Below, piece after piece: positions 27,752 to 35,889 of a DNA stretch of 64,000 nucleotides. The DNA lies in the NCBI GenBank assembly GCA_035308365.1, contig DATGGU010000036.1:1-64000 (forward strand), written 5' to 3'. A program made the translations under genes and the position numbers. The notes under the pieces were generated by a model. That model had not been told where the DNA came from. It did no database searches and was given only the letters and a program-made list of their open reading frames with translations. Positions within the stretch are counted from its first letter, which is position 1, and each line of letters begins with the position of its first letter. The stretch is from PALSA-505 sp035308365 (GTDB lineage: Bacteria; Actinomycetota; Actinomycetes; Streptosporangiales; Streptosporangiaceae).

Positions 27752-29509
27752 TCAGACGAACGTGTAGTAATCGCCGCTGATAGCTCGCTCGGGCGGTGGT
27801 CCCATCGCGTCCGCGACGGCCAGCCACATCGGGGGGACCCCGTCCCGCAGGACCATGAGGTCGCCCATGACCAGCACATCGAGGCGTGAGCGCACGAAGC
27901 ACAGCAGCGCGTCGCCCGGATCGCAGACGATGGGCTCTCCCCGCAGGTTGAAGGAGGTGTTGAGGAGAATGGGGTACCTGGTGATACGGCCAAATTCCGA
28001 AAGCAGCTCATGGAAGCGCGGGTCAACCTCCTTGGCAACGGTCTGTACACGCGCGGAACCGTCAACGTGTGTGATCGCGGGAAGGTTCGCAGCATCACGG
28101 ACCTGGGCCGTGTCGAGCATGAACGGGGAGGGGCCGGCAAAGTCGAAAAATTCATGACAGCGCTCCGCGACAACAGCGGGTGCAAACGGCCTGAAAGCCT
28201 CACGCTTTTTCACGAGGCTGTTGATGTGCTCACGCATGGAGCTATTTCGTGGATCAGCCAGGATTGACCTCGAGCCGAGCGCGCGCGGGCCAAACTCCAT
28301 CCGTCCCTGAAACCAGCCGACTACCTTTCCGCTGGCGAGCAGGCCGGCGGTCGCCGCGAGCAGCTCGTGCTCCCGCCCGGAAAAGTCGGAGTATGCCGCC
28401 CCGGCCTCGCTGAGGCACCTCTTGAACTGCGTGACGTCGTAGGCCGGGCCGAGCCGGACATCGTCCAGCCGGTGGCGCACGAACGAGCCGGTAAGGCGGT
28501 GGTGCACGAGCGCAGCCGCGCCGACGGCGCCGCCGGCGTCTCCCGCGGCCGGCTGAACGAATATGTCCTTGAACGGTCCGTCGCGGCGGATACGGCTGTT
28601 CGCCACACAGTTGAGCGCGACACCGCCCGCATAGCTCAAGTTCGGGCTGCCCGTCATCTCGTGCAGGTACCGGACCTTCCCGAGCAGGATCTCCTCGAGA
28701 ACTACCTGGAGGCTGCGGGCCAAGTCCTGGTGGAAACTCTCGATCGGCTCACCGGGCGCCCGCGGCGGCTTGCCGAGCAGGCCGGACAGGGCGGCCGAGT
28801 ACATCGGGCCCGATCCGGAGAGATCGAAATACTCCAGATCCAGCCGGAACTGGCCGCCGGGGCAGTCGGTGATTAAATGGCGCAGCCTGTCGGTGTACAC
28901 GGGCTGGCCATAGGGCGCCAGTCCCATCACCTTGTTTTCGTCGCTGTTTACCTCGAAGCCGAGATATGACGTGAGCGAACTGTACAGCAAGCCGATGGAA
29001 TGAGGGAAGCTGACTTCCTCGAAGAGCTCGATTCCCTCCGGCCCGCCTCGTCCGTAGCTCGCGGTCGCCCATTCACCTACCGCATCCGCCGTCAGGAGCG
29101 CGGAGTCGGCGAACCCGGAGCAATAGAACGCACTCGCCGCGTGCGCTTCGTGATGCGTTACGGAGACCACAGGTCCGGCGTAGCCGAGCCGTTCCCTGAT
29201 CTCCCGGTACGGACGCTCGGCGTCAAGCCGGAACATGGTTTCCGGCCGGGCCGGCGGAAACTCGGGAAAGCTCATCCATAGCTGGCGGGACAGACGAAGG
29301 ACCGGATCCTCGTAGTATGCCACGCAGTCGATGTCGTACATGCCCAGGCCAGCCTGACGAAGGCAGGCGCGGAGCGCATTGCCCGGTATCGCGGGATCGT
29401 AGCGTTTCCGGGTGAATCGTTCTTCTTGTGCCGCGGCGACGAGCCGGCCGTCCACGAAAACAGCACAAGACGCATCGTGATAAAGAGCGGATATACCGAC
29501 GATTATCAT
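27752..29509 (-). CDS. O-carbamoyltransferase (NodU/CmcH/TobZ family), copy 1
   Basis: Transfers carbamoyl from carbamoyl phosphate to a hydroxyl through carbamoyladenylate. ATG 29509 is chosen because the conserved N-terminus (MIIVGISALYHDASCAV) begins there; the open frame upstream is GC-rich noise. Kae1-like N-terminal half has VTHHEAHAASAF (His119, His123, metal site), LLTADAVGEWAT and NSDENKVMGLAPYG. The C-terminal half has GWFQGRMEFGPRALGSRSIL, KKREAFRPFAP and LLNTSFNLRGEPIV. Length 585 is typical. First gene of a five-gene minus operon; its start region shares a divergent promoter with the gene at 29943. Likely target: a sugar of the product (inference). Confidence 0.93.
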   Translation of the reverse strand: MIIVGISALYHDASCAVFVDGRLVAAAQEERFTRKRYDPAIPGNALRACLRQAGLGMYDIDCVAYYEDPVLRLSRQLWMSFPEFPPARPETMFRLDAERPYREIRERLGYAGPVVSVTHHEAHAASAFYCSGFADSALLTADAVGEWATASYGRGGPEGIELFEEVSFPHSIGLLYSSLTSYLGFEVNSDENKVMGLAPYGQPVYTDRLRHLITDCPGGQFRLDLEYFDLSGSGPMYSAALSGLLGKPPRAPGEPIESFHQDLARSLQVVLEEILLGKVRYLHEMTGSPNLSYAGGVALNCVANSRIRRDGPFKDIFVQPAAGDAGGAVGAAALVHHRLTGSFVRHRLDDVRLGPAYDVTQFKRCLSEAGAAYSDFSGREHELLAATAGLLASGKVVGWFQGRMEFGPRALGSRSILADPRNSSMREHINSLVKKREAFRPFAPAVVAERCHEFFDFAGPSPFMLDTAQVRDAANLPAITHVDGSARVQTVAKEVDPRFHELLSEFGRITRYPILLNTSFNLRGEPIVCDPGDALLCFVRSRLDVLVMGDLMVLRDGVPPMWLAVADAMGPPPERAISGDYYTFV

Positions 29510-29942
29510 CGGCGCCTCGGTTCGCGAAGTAGGCAGCGGGTATGCGGCCGGCCAGCCGGGGCGCGGCGCCGTGCTGCCCGGCCGCCGGGCCGGCGCCGGG
29601 CTGGGGCGCCCGGCGGCCCGGGGCGGCCGGGCGCGCACACGGCGCCGCCGGCTGGCCGCGGTGCCTCCCGCCGGGCCGCCGGCGGCCACCAAGACGGGCG
29701 CGACACGGCGCGCAGCCGGTTCCGTGCGTGGCATGTTCCCGCAGCGTGCGGCATGGTTTCGCCTCCCGGCCACCGGTCCGCGCGACATAGCGCTCACGCG
29801 GGCAGCAGGCGGCGCGAGTGGTGGCGTGGCGGACCTCGGGTCTGGACTCTGGCAACGAGCTCAGCTACGATTAAACAGGATTCGCTGTTGTGTGGCAACA
29901 GGGTCATTACGACAACCCGCACCAAACGACTGGTGGTAGCTT
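29510..29942. other. 433-bp divergent intergenic region
   Basis: Lies between the carbamoyltransferase (minus) and a VOC-GT gene (plus). The left 250 bases are extremely GC-rich and low-complexity, with no believable coding sequence on either strand. The right part is more AT-rich and holds cluster motif site B (29876-29887), about 55 bases before the ATG at 29943. No RNA gene was seen. Confidence 0.5.
29876..29887 (-). promoter_or_regulatory. Cluster motif site B (CAGC-GAAT-CCTG on minus strand)
   Basis: On the minus strand the sequence is CAGCGAATCCTGTTTAATC, almost identical to site A (CAGCGATTCCTGTTTTACT). It lies in the divergent promoter region of the carbamoyltransferase and VOC-GT genes. 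Confidence 0.5.
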
Positions 29943-31508
29943 ATGCGGTTGCCTGGCGAGCGCGGTGATGGAGTTCCGTGCCTGACCGTGGATGATGCCC
30001 AAGCTGCCGCCGACTACTATCGGAATGTCCTCGGATTCGAGGTGAAGGCCCTTCTGGGCGGATCCCCGGAATCCTCGCCTCGATATGCTCTGGTCCGCAA
30101 GCACGGCGCGATGTTGCTGCTCCAGGAATTTGCCGGCGGTGCGCCTGGGCGGCCGGCCGAACCGAGCTGCGGCGGGCGCCCGTGGGATGGTTTAGTTTTT
30201 GTCCGTGACGTCCGCGCGGCTTACGGCGAACTCAGCGCCCGTGGTGCCGATCTGCCGGGTAGCCTGAATTCCGATGGCAGTGGCTGGCAGAGTTTCGAGG
30301 TCCGGGATTGCTGCGGCAATATCCTGTGCATAGGTGATCATCCAGACCGGTTCCTCGCCGGGGGAGCGGGATACACGGGATACCTGACAGCGGGGCTGCG
30401 CCGGTTGGGCACGTCATGGAGCGCGGGACGGGCTGAGTGGGAGGAGCGGGTACTCCGGCGAGATTTCCAGTCCTTCTACGAGAAGCTTCCGGACACCCGC
30501 GACGTCTTTTACATGTTCTTCACGTCAGGCCTGCTGCACTGGGTCGTGCACGCCGAGCGCCGGATACCACCGGACGTTAACCTCGTGCTGCTCGGTTCGG
30601 CGCTGACTCCCGGTGAACAGGAATGGATCCGGCGCAATCTAGACAGGCCCTTCCACCATATCAGCCGCCCAGTGGACGCGGACTCCGCGTGGGAGTTCTT
30701 GTTCTCGGTCAACCGGCAGAGTTTCGGGTGGATCGACATCGACTGCTTCGTCCTCAACAGTGGGCTCCTGGCTGAGATGGCTGCCATCGACCCGGCCGTG
30801 TCGATAAACTGCACCTGGTCATGGACCACCGGCGCGGGCATTCCAATCGCATGTACTAACTTTCTATTTATAAATGCCAGCGTTATACGTGCGATCAAGG
30901 CATCTGGAGTCACCGTGAGCCCGGCCGCGTACGACTGGAAAAGGTCGCAGCGCGACTTCACGGGCAGGACGTGCTTCAACCGGGTTCTGACGGCCAGGCA
31001 TCGCGAGCTGCTGCACGAGGTTCTGCCCAGTGACAGCGAGGGGAATCCCCAGCTTCTGTCCGACCCGTCAATTTTTCAGTACGATACTCTCGCCGTTTAC
31101 CAGCTGATCGCCCGGGCACTCGGATATCCGATCCGTCAGGTGCGGGGGATGGCTCAGCGATTCCGCACACCAGTGGACGCGGATAATACGGATCCCGACT
31201 ACTGGCCGGATGAAATCTCCGATGAGCTTTTCCATCTCAGCGGCATCAGCTACTACCGGAACCGCGATTGTGCGCCAGGCGTGCGCGCGCTCTGCATGAC
31301 AGCCGACTATTCGATGCTCGCCGATACGGCCGATTGGCTGCCGGCCTCCTACCGGGATCGCCGCGAGATGCTGGCCGGGGAGCTGTCCCGGCTCGGCGTG
31401 CCGCCCGAGACGGCACGGAACCGGTTCCGGCAGCACCTGCTCACCGCGCGCGGCCTCAGCGCTGCGGCGGCCGAGCAGGTGCTCGAGCCGGTTCGCGTGC
31501 CCGCCTGA
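29943..31508 (+). CDS. VOC domain fused to DxD (GT-A-like) core, paralogue 3
   Basis: 521 residues. The VOC domain (about 10-135: VPCLTVDDAQAAADYYRNVL; VRDCCGNILCIG) and core (FYMFFTSGLLHWVVHAE; NLVLLGSALTPGEQEWI; FGWIDIDCFVLN with Asp265 and Asp267) are close to paralogue 1, including the C-terminal ADNTDPDYWPDEISDEL segment. A locally AT-rich stretch near 30858-30885 encodes NFLFINASVI. The first gene of a three-gene plus operon with a stand-alone carrier and a GNAT-ankyrin protein, so a carrier-bound acceptor is possible. Confidence 0.7.
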   Translation: MRLPGERGDGVPCLTVDDAQAAADYYRNVLGFEVKALLGGSPESSPRYALVRKHGAMLLLQEFAGGAPGRPAEPSCGGRPWDGLVFVRDVRAAYGELSARGADLPGSLNSDGSGWQSFEVRDCCGNILCIGDHPDRFLAGGAGYTGYLTAGLRRLGTSWSAGRAEWEERVLRRDFQSFYEKLPDTRDVFYMFFTSGLLHWVVHAERRIPPDVNLVLLGSALTPGEQEWIRRNLDRPFHHISRPVDADSAWEFLFSVNRQSFGWIDIDCFVLNSGLLAEMAAIDPAVSINCTWSWTTGAGIPIACTNFLFINASVIRAIKASGVTVSPAAYDWKRSQRDFTGRTCFNRVLTARHRELLHEVLPSDSEGNPQLLSDPSIFQYDTLAVYQLIARALGYPIRQVRGMAQRFRTPVDADNTDPDYWPDEISDELFHLSGISYYRNRDCAPGVRALCMTADYSMLADTADWLPASYRDRREMLAGELSRLGVPPETARNRFRQHLLTARGLSAAAAEQVLEPVRVPA

Positions 31509-31517
31509 AGCGGAAGG

Positions 31518-31853
31518 ATGACTGTGGTGGCGGATATGGATACCAGCACCAGCAATGGCGCCCGCGGCAACAGCGCCCAGCCGGCGAGTTCTCCGTATGA
31601 CGAGGCAACCGCCTTCGCGATCGTGACCGAGATCATCTCTGCCGTCGGCGGTTTCGACCAGGCGGAACTGATCCCAGAACGCCGGGTCGAGGAACTCGGC
31701 ATCGACTCGATACTGGCGGGCGAGATCTTCGCGCAGGCCGAGCAAGCGCTCGACATCGACATCGACATCTGGCGGGTGAGCGGCGACTGGTCCGGGTTGA
31801 CCCTGCGGGAACTCGTGGCCCAGTTCCTGTCATGTTCGGTAACGGCCAGGTAA
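31518..31853 (+). CDS. Stand-alone acyl/peptidyl carrier protein
   Basis: A 111-residue carrier with phosphopantetheine Ser64 in ELGIDSILAGEI; the ELGIDS form with acidic helix 2 (AEQALDIDIDI) is closer to ACP-type than classical PCP-type carriers. About 28 polar residues precede the fold. GGAAGG at 31512-31517 abuts ATG 31518, so GTG 31524 (six-base spacing) may be the true start, which would remove only two residues. It lies nine bases after a VOC-GT gene and before a GNAT gene; it may carry the substrate for those enzymes (inference). Confidence 0.85.
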   Translation: MTVVADMDTSTSNGARGNSAQPASSPYDEATAFAIVTEIISAVGGFDQAELIPERRVEELGIDSILAGEIFAQAEQALDIDIDIWRVSGDWSGLTLRELVAQFLSCSVTAR

Positions 31854-31865
31854 GGCGGTTGCGGC

Positions 31866-33209
31866 GTGCACACGGTTCGCGAGCAGGCGGCTGACCTGCG
31901 CTTCATGGTGGCTGACGCCTCTGATGACGATCTCCTCGCCGCGACGGCGCTCAACCACCTCGACTGGATGAAGCGGCTCGCGATCGCCTCACGCGGCATT
32001 GCCGAGGAAGAGGACGGAGTTCACTGGACGTACACGTCCCGGGCCGAGCGTGAGGTCTCGGCGGCCGTGGTGGACCAGCCGGGGCCCGGCGTACGGGCCC
32101 AACTCGGCAGGCTGCTCGAAATGTGCCGCCGTGAACAAGTGGATCGGGTGGGTTACTGGGCATTCTCGGACGGCTACCGATCACCCCTGGGGGGATGGCT
32201 CGCCGCCCGGGGGTTCCGGTGGGGCAATCGCCCGCACTGGATGTCGCTCGATCTGCGATCGGTGCCCAGCCTGCCGTCGCTTGCTGAGCTGACCGCGGCG
32301 ACCGGAATCATGCTGACAGACCGGTTCGTCCCGCAGGAGGGCTCGCAGCTGCCCTGCTACGAGCCGGACACCGCCCCGGTCCGGGAGGCGATGGCCGCCC
32401 AGCTTCCACGGCGGGTGTGGCACCCGATTCTGATGTCGGAGGGCCGCCCGGCCGGTCAGGTGTCGGTGTGTGCGACGAGCGGTGACCTCGGCGTCTTCGG
32501 TTGCCACGACCTCATCGTCGTCGCTCCGGACCGGGTCAGGGGTCTTGCCCTGTCCCGGATCCAGTGGCTGTGCCGTTTCGCCATCGACCTCGGCAGCCGC
32601 TATCTCGTCACGAACGCCGCCGACCAGACGGCGGCGTTGTATCGGGCCGCGGGTTTGCGCACACTGGGATTCGGCCAGACTTGGTGGCTGCCGGGGCACG
32701 CGCTGCACGACGACCCGCCCCCGGCCAAGGCTGCTTTCGCCGAAGCGATCGGAGCGGGCGACCTGGACGCGCTCGATTCCCTGGCCGCGGATCTGACCCG
32801 AGCCGAACTCGACGCGCCGCTACCGAACGGGATGACGCCGCTTCAGCTCGCGGGCGCCACCGGGCACACTGACTCGGCTGCGTGGCTGGTTGACCGAGGC
32901 GCGCACCTCGACGTGCTCGGCGCGTGGGATTTGGGCTGGAAAGACGAGGCGTGGCGGCTGCTGCGGGACAATCCTGGACTGGTCGATCAGCGGCGCCCGC
33001 GCTCCGGTAAGACGCTGCTGCACGTGGCCGCCGAACGTGACGACGTCGATCTGGCCGAGCTGCTGCTGCGCGCGGGCATCGACACCACGGTCACCGACAG
33101 CAGGTTCGGCGGCACGGCGCTTGACTGGACACGTGAACTCGGGCGCCCACGTGTTGCCGCCGCGATAAGGCGCCAGCACACGAGAGCCCCGGATCACCGA
33201 ATCAATTAA
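31866..33209 (+). CDS. GNAT-like acetyltransferase fused to ankyrin repeats
   Basis: 447 residues starting at GTG 31866. The N-terminal 275 residues look like a GNAT acyltransferase region (ADASDDDLLAATALNHLDWM at the start; CHDLIVVAPDRVRGLALSRI as the acyl-CoA-binding segment; ADQTAALYRAAGLRTLGFGQ near its end). From about 290, ankyrin repeats follow: NGMTPLQLAGATGHTDSAAW, SGKTLLHVAAERDDVDLAEL and FGGTALDWTRELGRP. The fusion suggests acylation of a protein-bound substrate, with ankyrins docking a carrier or partner (inference). Its stop overlaps by four bases the stop of the convergent gene. A second ankyrin protein lies at 57904. Confidence 0.72.
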   Translation: MHTVREQAADLRFMVADASDDDLLAATALNHLDWMKRLAIASRGIAEEEDGVHWTYTSRAEREVSAAVVDQPGPGVRAQLGRLLEMCRREQVDRVGYWAFSDGYRSPLGGWLAARGFRWGNRPHWMSLDLRSVPSLPSLAELTAATGIMLTDRFVPQEGSQLPCYEPDTAPVREAMAAQLPRRVWHPILMSEGRPAGQVSVCATSGDLGVFGCHDLIVVAPDRVRGLALSRIQWLCRFAIDLGSRYLVTNAADQTAALYRAAGLRTLGFGQTWWLPGHALHDDPPPAKAAFAEAIGAGDLDALDSLAADLTRAELDAPLPNGMTPLQLAGATGHTDSAAWLVDRGAHLDVLGAWDLGWKDEAWRLLRDNPGLVDQRRPRSGKTLLHVAAERDDVDLAELLLRAGIDTTVTDSRFGGTALDWTRELGRPRVAAAIRRQHTRAPDHRIN

Positions 33210-34147
33210 CCCGTGGCGCGGTAAAACGCGGGCACCGATTCGGGCGCCATGGCAGGGTTCGCGTAAATGAACCGGATCACTGATTCGATGTCCGAGAGAA
33301 CCCGCGAGGCGAGGGCCTCGGTTACTGGTGGCTCGGTGAAACGCATGTCGCAGGTCACGCGGTCGGGCCCGATGATGAACGAGAACACGAAGGCCGGACC
33401 ACCGTTCTCGCAGAATTCGTTCTCGTCGATGTCTGCCCCGGCGACCCCGATCGGCGCACTGCCCATCGCCCCGGTTATCGACCGCTCGTACATTCCGTTC
33501 AGCTCCACTTGCCACGGTCCAAGGCCGCCCGCCCGCCAGCCCGGCGCGATATTCGCCCGGCAGCACACTTCCTCGAACGGCAGCCGGGCAAAATGCTCGA
33601 GCCGTGCCCTGACCTCCTCCCGCCGGGCGATGACGAGGTCACGGGTGTCCCGGCAGTTTCCGACCGCAACGGGATCCAGCACGAAACTGCGGAGCAAGCC
33701 GGCCACTGCGAAGCCATGGGGCCGGTGCCTGCCGCTGTGCACGACACCCACGCCGCTGGGCTTCTGGTCGCTCCGCCGGAAATATATGCCGGTGCACGCC
33801 GACAGAATCTCGAACGGCGTACACGCATAGCTGCGCGCTATTCCATGCAGCATCCGGACGGTCGCCGCGGCAAATTGGAAGCGGGCGACCCGTATCCAGC
33901 ACCGCTGGCATGACTGGCGCTGCTCGGTCATCCCTTGCGGGAGCGCCGGAGCTGATTCTTCGATCAACTGCCGCCAATCGTCGTAGCAGCTTTGCAACCC
34001 GTCATCCAGCATGGCCAGGTAATAGTCGGAGAACTGGCGCCCGGCTGGACATATGGCCGTAAACTGGAATAATGAAATCGTGCACCAGGCCCAGCATTGA
34101 TCTTGTGTTCGGCGGTGGCCGGTGGAGTACACCACAGCACTTGCCAC
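33206..34147 (-). CDS. Condensation-domain fragment lacking the catalytic half
   Basis: 313 residues that align by eye to the C-terminal two thirds of an NRPS condensation domain: QFSDYYLAMLDDG corresponds to the 'QYADYA' region, TPFEILSACTGIYF to the 'TPFMVLLAAF' helix, and RRSDQKPSGVGVVHSGRHRP to the following strand, then LPFEEVCCRANIAPG. The HHxxxDG half should precede residue 40 but is absent, and only 147 bases separate it from the next gene, so it is not encoded nearby. It is either a decaying remnant or a small structural protein. The open frame is intact. The ATG at 34147 is the first available start and has no clear ribosome binding site. Confidence 0.55.
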   Translation of the reverse strand: MASAVVYSTGHRRTQDQCWAWCTISLFQFTAICPAGRQFSDYYLAMLDDGLQSCYDDWRQLIEESAPALPQGMTEQRQSCQRCWIRVARFQFAAATVRMLHGIARSYACTPFEILSACTGIYFRRSDQKPSGVGVVHSGRHRPHGFAVAGLLRSFVLDPVAVGNCRDTRDLVIARREEVRARLEHFARLPFEEVCCRANIAPGWRAGGLGPWQVELNGMYERSITGAMGSAPIGVAGADIDENEFCENGGPAFVFSFIIGPDRVTCDMRFTEPPVTEALASRVLSDIESVIRFIYANPAMAPESVPAFYRATG

Positions 34148-34192
34148 TGCTAGCTCCGTGTGCTAGCCCGAACGTGGTATGCGAGCCCGGAG

Positions 34193-34279
34193 CAGATGCC
34201 GATTCGTGCGCCACGGGGTAACAGATCCCGATTCGTGCGCGACCGAGTGACAGATCCCGATTCGTGCGCCACCGAGTAA
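34193..34279 (+). repeat. Three perfect-length 29-bp tandem repeats in a promoter region
   Basis: Units at 34193-34221, 34222-34250 and 34251-34279 share CAGATSCCGATTCGTGCG and end in a GT(A/G)A; they differ at only a few bases. The array ends 16 bases before ATG 34295 and directly abuts the Shine-Dalgarno GGAGG. It lies between divergent genes, so it may be an operator array or leader element. No spacers are present. Confidence 0.75.
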
Positions 34280-34294
34280 GCGGAGGTGACCATC

Positions 34295-35875
34295 ATGACA
34301 GGGAATCACCAGTTCGCCGGGCCGGACCGCGCCGCGCCAATGCCGACGCTGGTCTTCGACGATGTCCAGCGTGCGGTGAGCTACTACCGTGATGACCTCG
34401 GTTTCGATACTGAGCTGGCGCGCGGCGACGCCGCGGAGGCATTTGTCCGCATGGGTGGCGCGACGATTCGGCTGCGGCAGGCACAGGCCGGGGAGTTCTC
34501 CGGCGGCAAGTCCGCGCCGTGCGACGACGATGTTGCCGACGCGGTCGTTCTCGTCGACCGTCCCTATCAGTTGTTCCGGCATTTGGAGGATCACGGTGGC
34601 AACCCGCTGGACGTCACCGAACCCGAGCTCGCAGAATTTTTCAAGATCAGCGATTACGCTGGCAATGTTCTCGCCATAGGTCCCACCAGCGGAATGGTTC
34701 CGGCAGTGCGAAGGTTGCTGCGGCCAAAGGCCGTGGAGACACTGCAGATCAATCGCCAGAATCGGCGGAACGCACGCGAGGAAGCTCCGCACCTGCGCAG
34801 TTTCCAGGCATTTTATGACAACCTGCCCGAGAAACGTAACATCTGCTATATGTTCTTCACCGGGGATCTTCTGCACTGGGTGGCTAAAGCGGCGAGCTAT
34901 GTGCCGGACGACGTCAACCTGGTAGTTATCGGCTCGGCGTTGCCCGAATATGAACAAGAATGGCTAAGAGACGAATTGAGGCGCCCTTTCCACCACGTCG
35001 GCCTGCGCATTGACGACAACACGGCATGGGAGTTCCTGCTCGCCACGAACGAGTACAATTTCACCTGGCTGGACATCGATTGCCTGGTGATTAACGATCA
35101 GCTATTCGACGAGATGACGGTGATGGCGCCTGACACCAGCGTCAACGCTGTCTGGTGGATGGACTCCGGGTTCGGGTTCGCGGTGGCCAGCACTTATTTC
35201 ATGACCGTGAACACAATGGCCGAACGGGCTTTGCGCACGGCGGGAATCGCGGTCAGCCCGAACATGTACTCGCGTCGCCCGTTCAACCGGCAGGTGGCCG
35301 GGCGGCGCTGTTACAGCGATGTCTTGACCGGCCGGCAGCGCCGGCGGCTGCTGAAAATCTTGCCACCCGACGAATCGGGTCAGCCCAGTTTCGCGGGGGA
35401 AGGGATGACCTTGTACGACACCATGGTCGTGCACCAGTTGATGGCCAGGACGGCTGGTTTCAGCGCGCACCCGGTTCGCCGCCTGGCCAGGCGCTCCGCG
35501 GGCGGCGCCGGTTCCAGCTTCGAGGAGATCTCCGACGAGATCATTCACATCGGCGGCGTCAGCTATGCCGGCGCGCTGAGCGAATTCAGTGACTTCTACC
35601 ACGCCCCGCTCACCCGGTTGCGCTATCTCCTCGCGGATTATGTGGCATTGCTCGGTGCTGCCGGGCGCCTGCCCGCCCGGTACGCCGAACGACATGACCT
35701 GGTGGTTCGTGAACTGGCCAGGCACGGTCTCACCCCGGCAGCCGCCCTTGATGCCGCGCGCCAGCATTTGACACAGGAGCGAGGTCTTTCCGATTCGGCC
35801 GCCAGGGCGGTGATCGGGCCGCAACCCGTCAGCCGGTCCCGGGCCGATGGCGCGAGCGCGAATCCTTCCACCTGA
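34295..35875 (+). CDS. VOC domain fused to DxD (GT-A-like) core, paralogue 4
   Basis: ATG 34295 is chosen over GTG 34286 because GGAGG (34282-34286) lies eight bases before it. 526 residues. VOC domain about 14-132 (MPTLVFDDVQRAVSYYRDDL; ISDYAGNVLAIG) and core with ICYMFFTGDLLHWVAK, NLVVIGSALPEYEQEWL and FTWLDIDCLVIN (Asp260, Asp262). It pairs with the VOC-less paralogue at 43398 (shared FFTGDLLHWVAK, LDIDCLV, LPPDESG, IHIGGVSY). It is followed 14 bases later by the degenerate A-PCP protein. Confidence 0.7.
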   Translation: MTGNHQFAGPDRAAPMPTLVFDDVQRAVSYYRDDLGFDTELARGDAAEAFVRMGGATIRLRQAQAGEFSGGKSAPCDDDVADAVVLVDRPYQLFRHLEDHGGNPLDVTEPELAEFFKISDYAGNVLAIGPTSGMVPAVRRLLRPKAVETLQINRQNRRNAREEAPHLRSFQAFYDNLPEKRNICYMFFTGDLLHWVAKAASYVPDDVNLVVIGSALPEYEQEWLRDELRRPFHHVGLRIDDNTAWEFLLATNEYNFTWLDIDCLVINDQLFDEMTVMAPDTSVNAVWWMDSGFGFAVASTYFMTVNTMAERALRTAGIAVSPNMYSRRPFNRQVAGRRCYSDVLTGRQRRRLLKILPPDESGQPSFAGEGMTLYDTMVVHQLMARTAGFSAHPVRRLARRSAGGAGSSFEEISDEIIHIGGVSYAGALSEFSDFYHAPLTRLRYLLADYVALLGAAGRLPARYAERHDLVVRELARHGLTPAAALDAARQHLTQERGLSDSAARAVIGPQPVSRSRADGASANPST

Positions 35876-35889
35876 CGAGGCCGGGCGAC

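Noticed and set aside
29510..29797. N-terminal extension of carbamoyltransferase copy 1
   Set aside because: The extension is extreme-GC filler, and both this family and the paralogue at 49865 begin at MII(V/A)GISALYHD.
34193..34279. CRISPR array, because the repeat unit is 29 bp
   Set aside because: The three units are directly contiguous with no spacers, and no cas genes are present.
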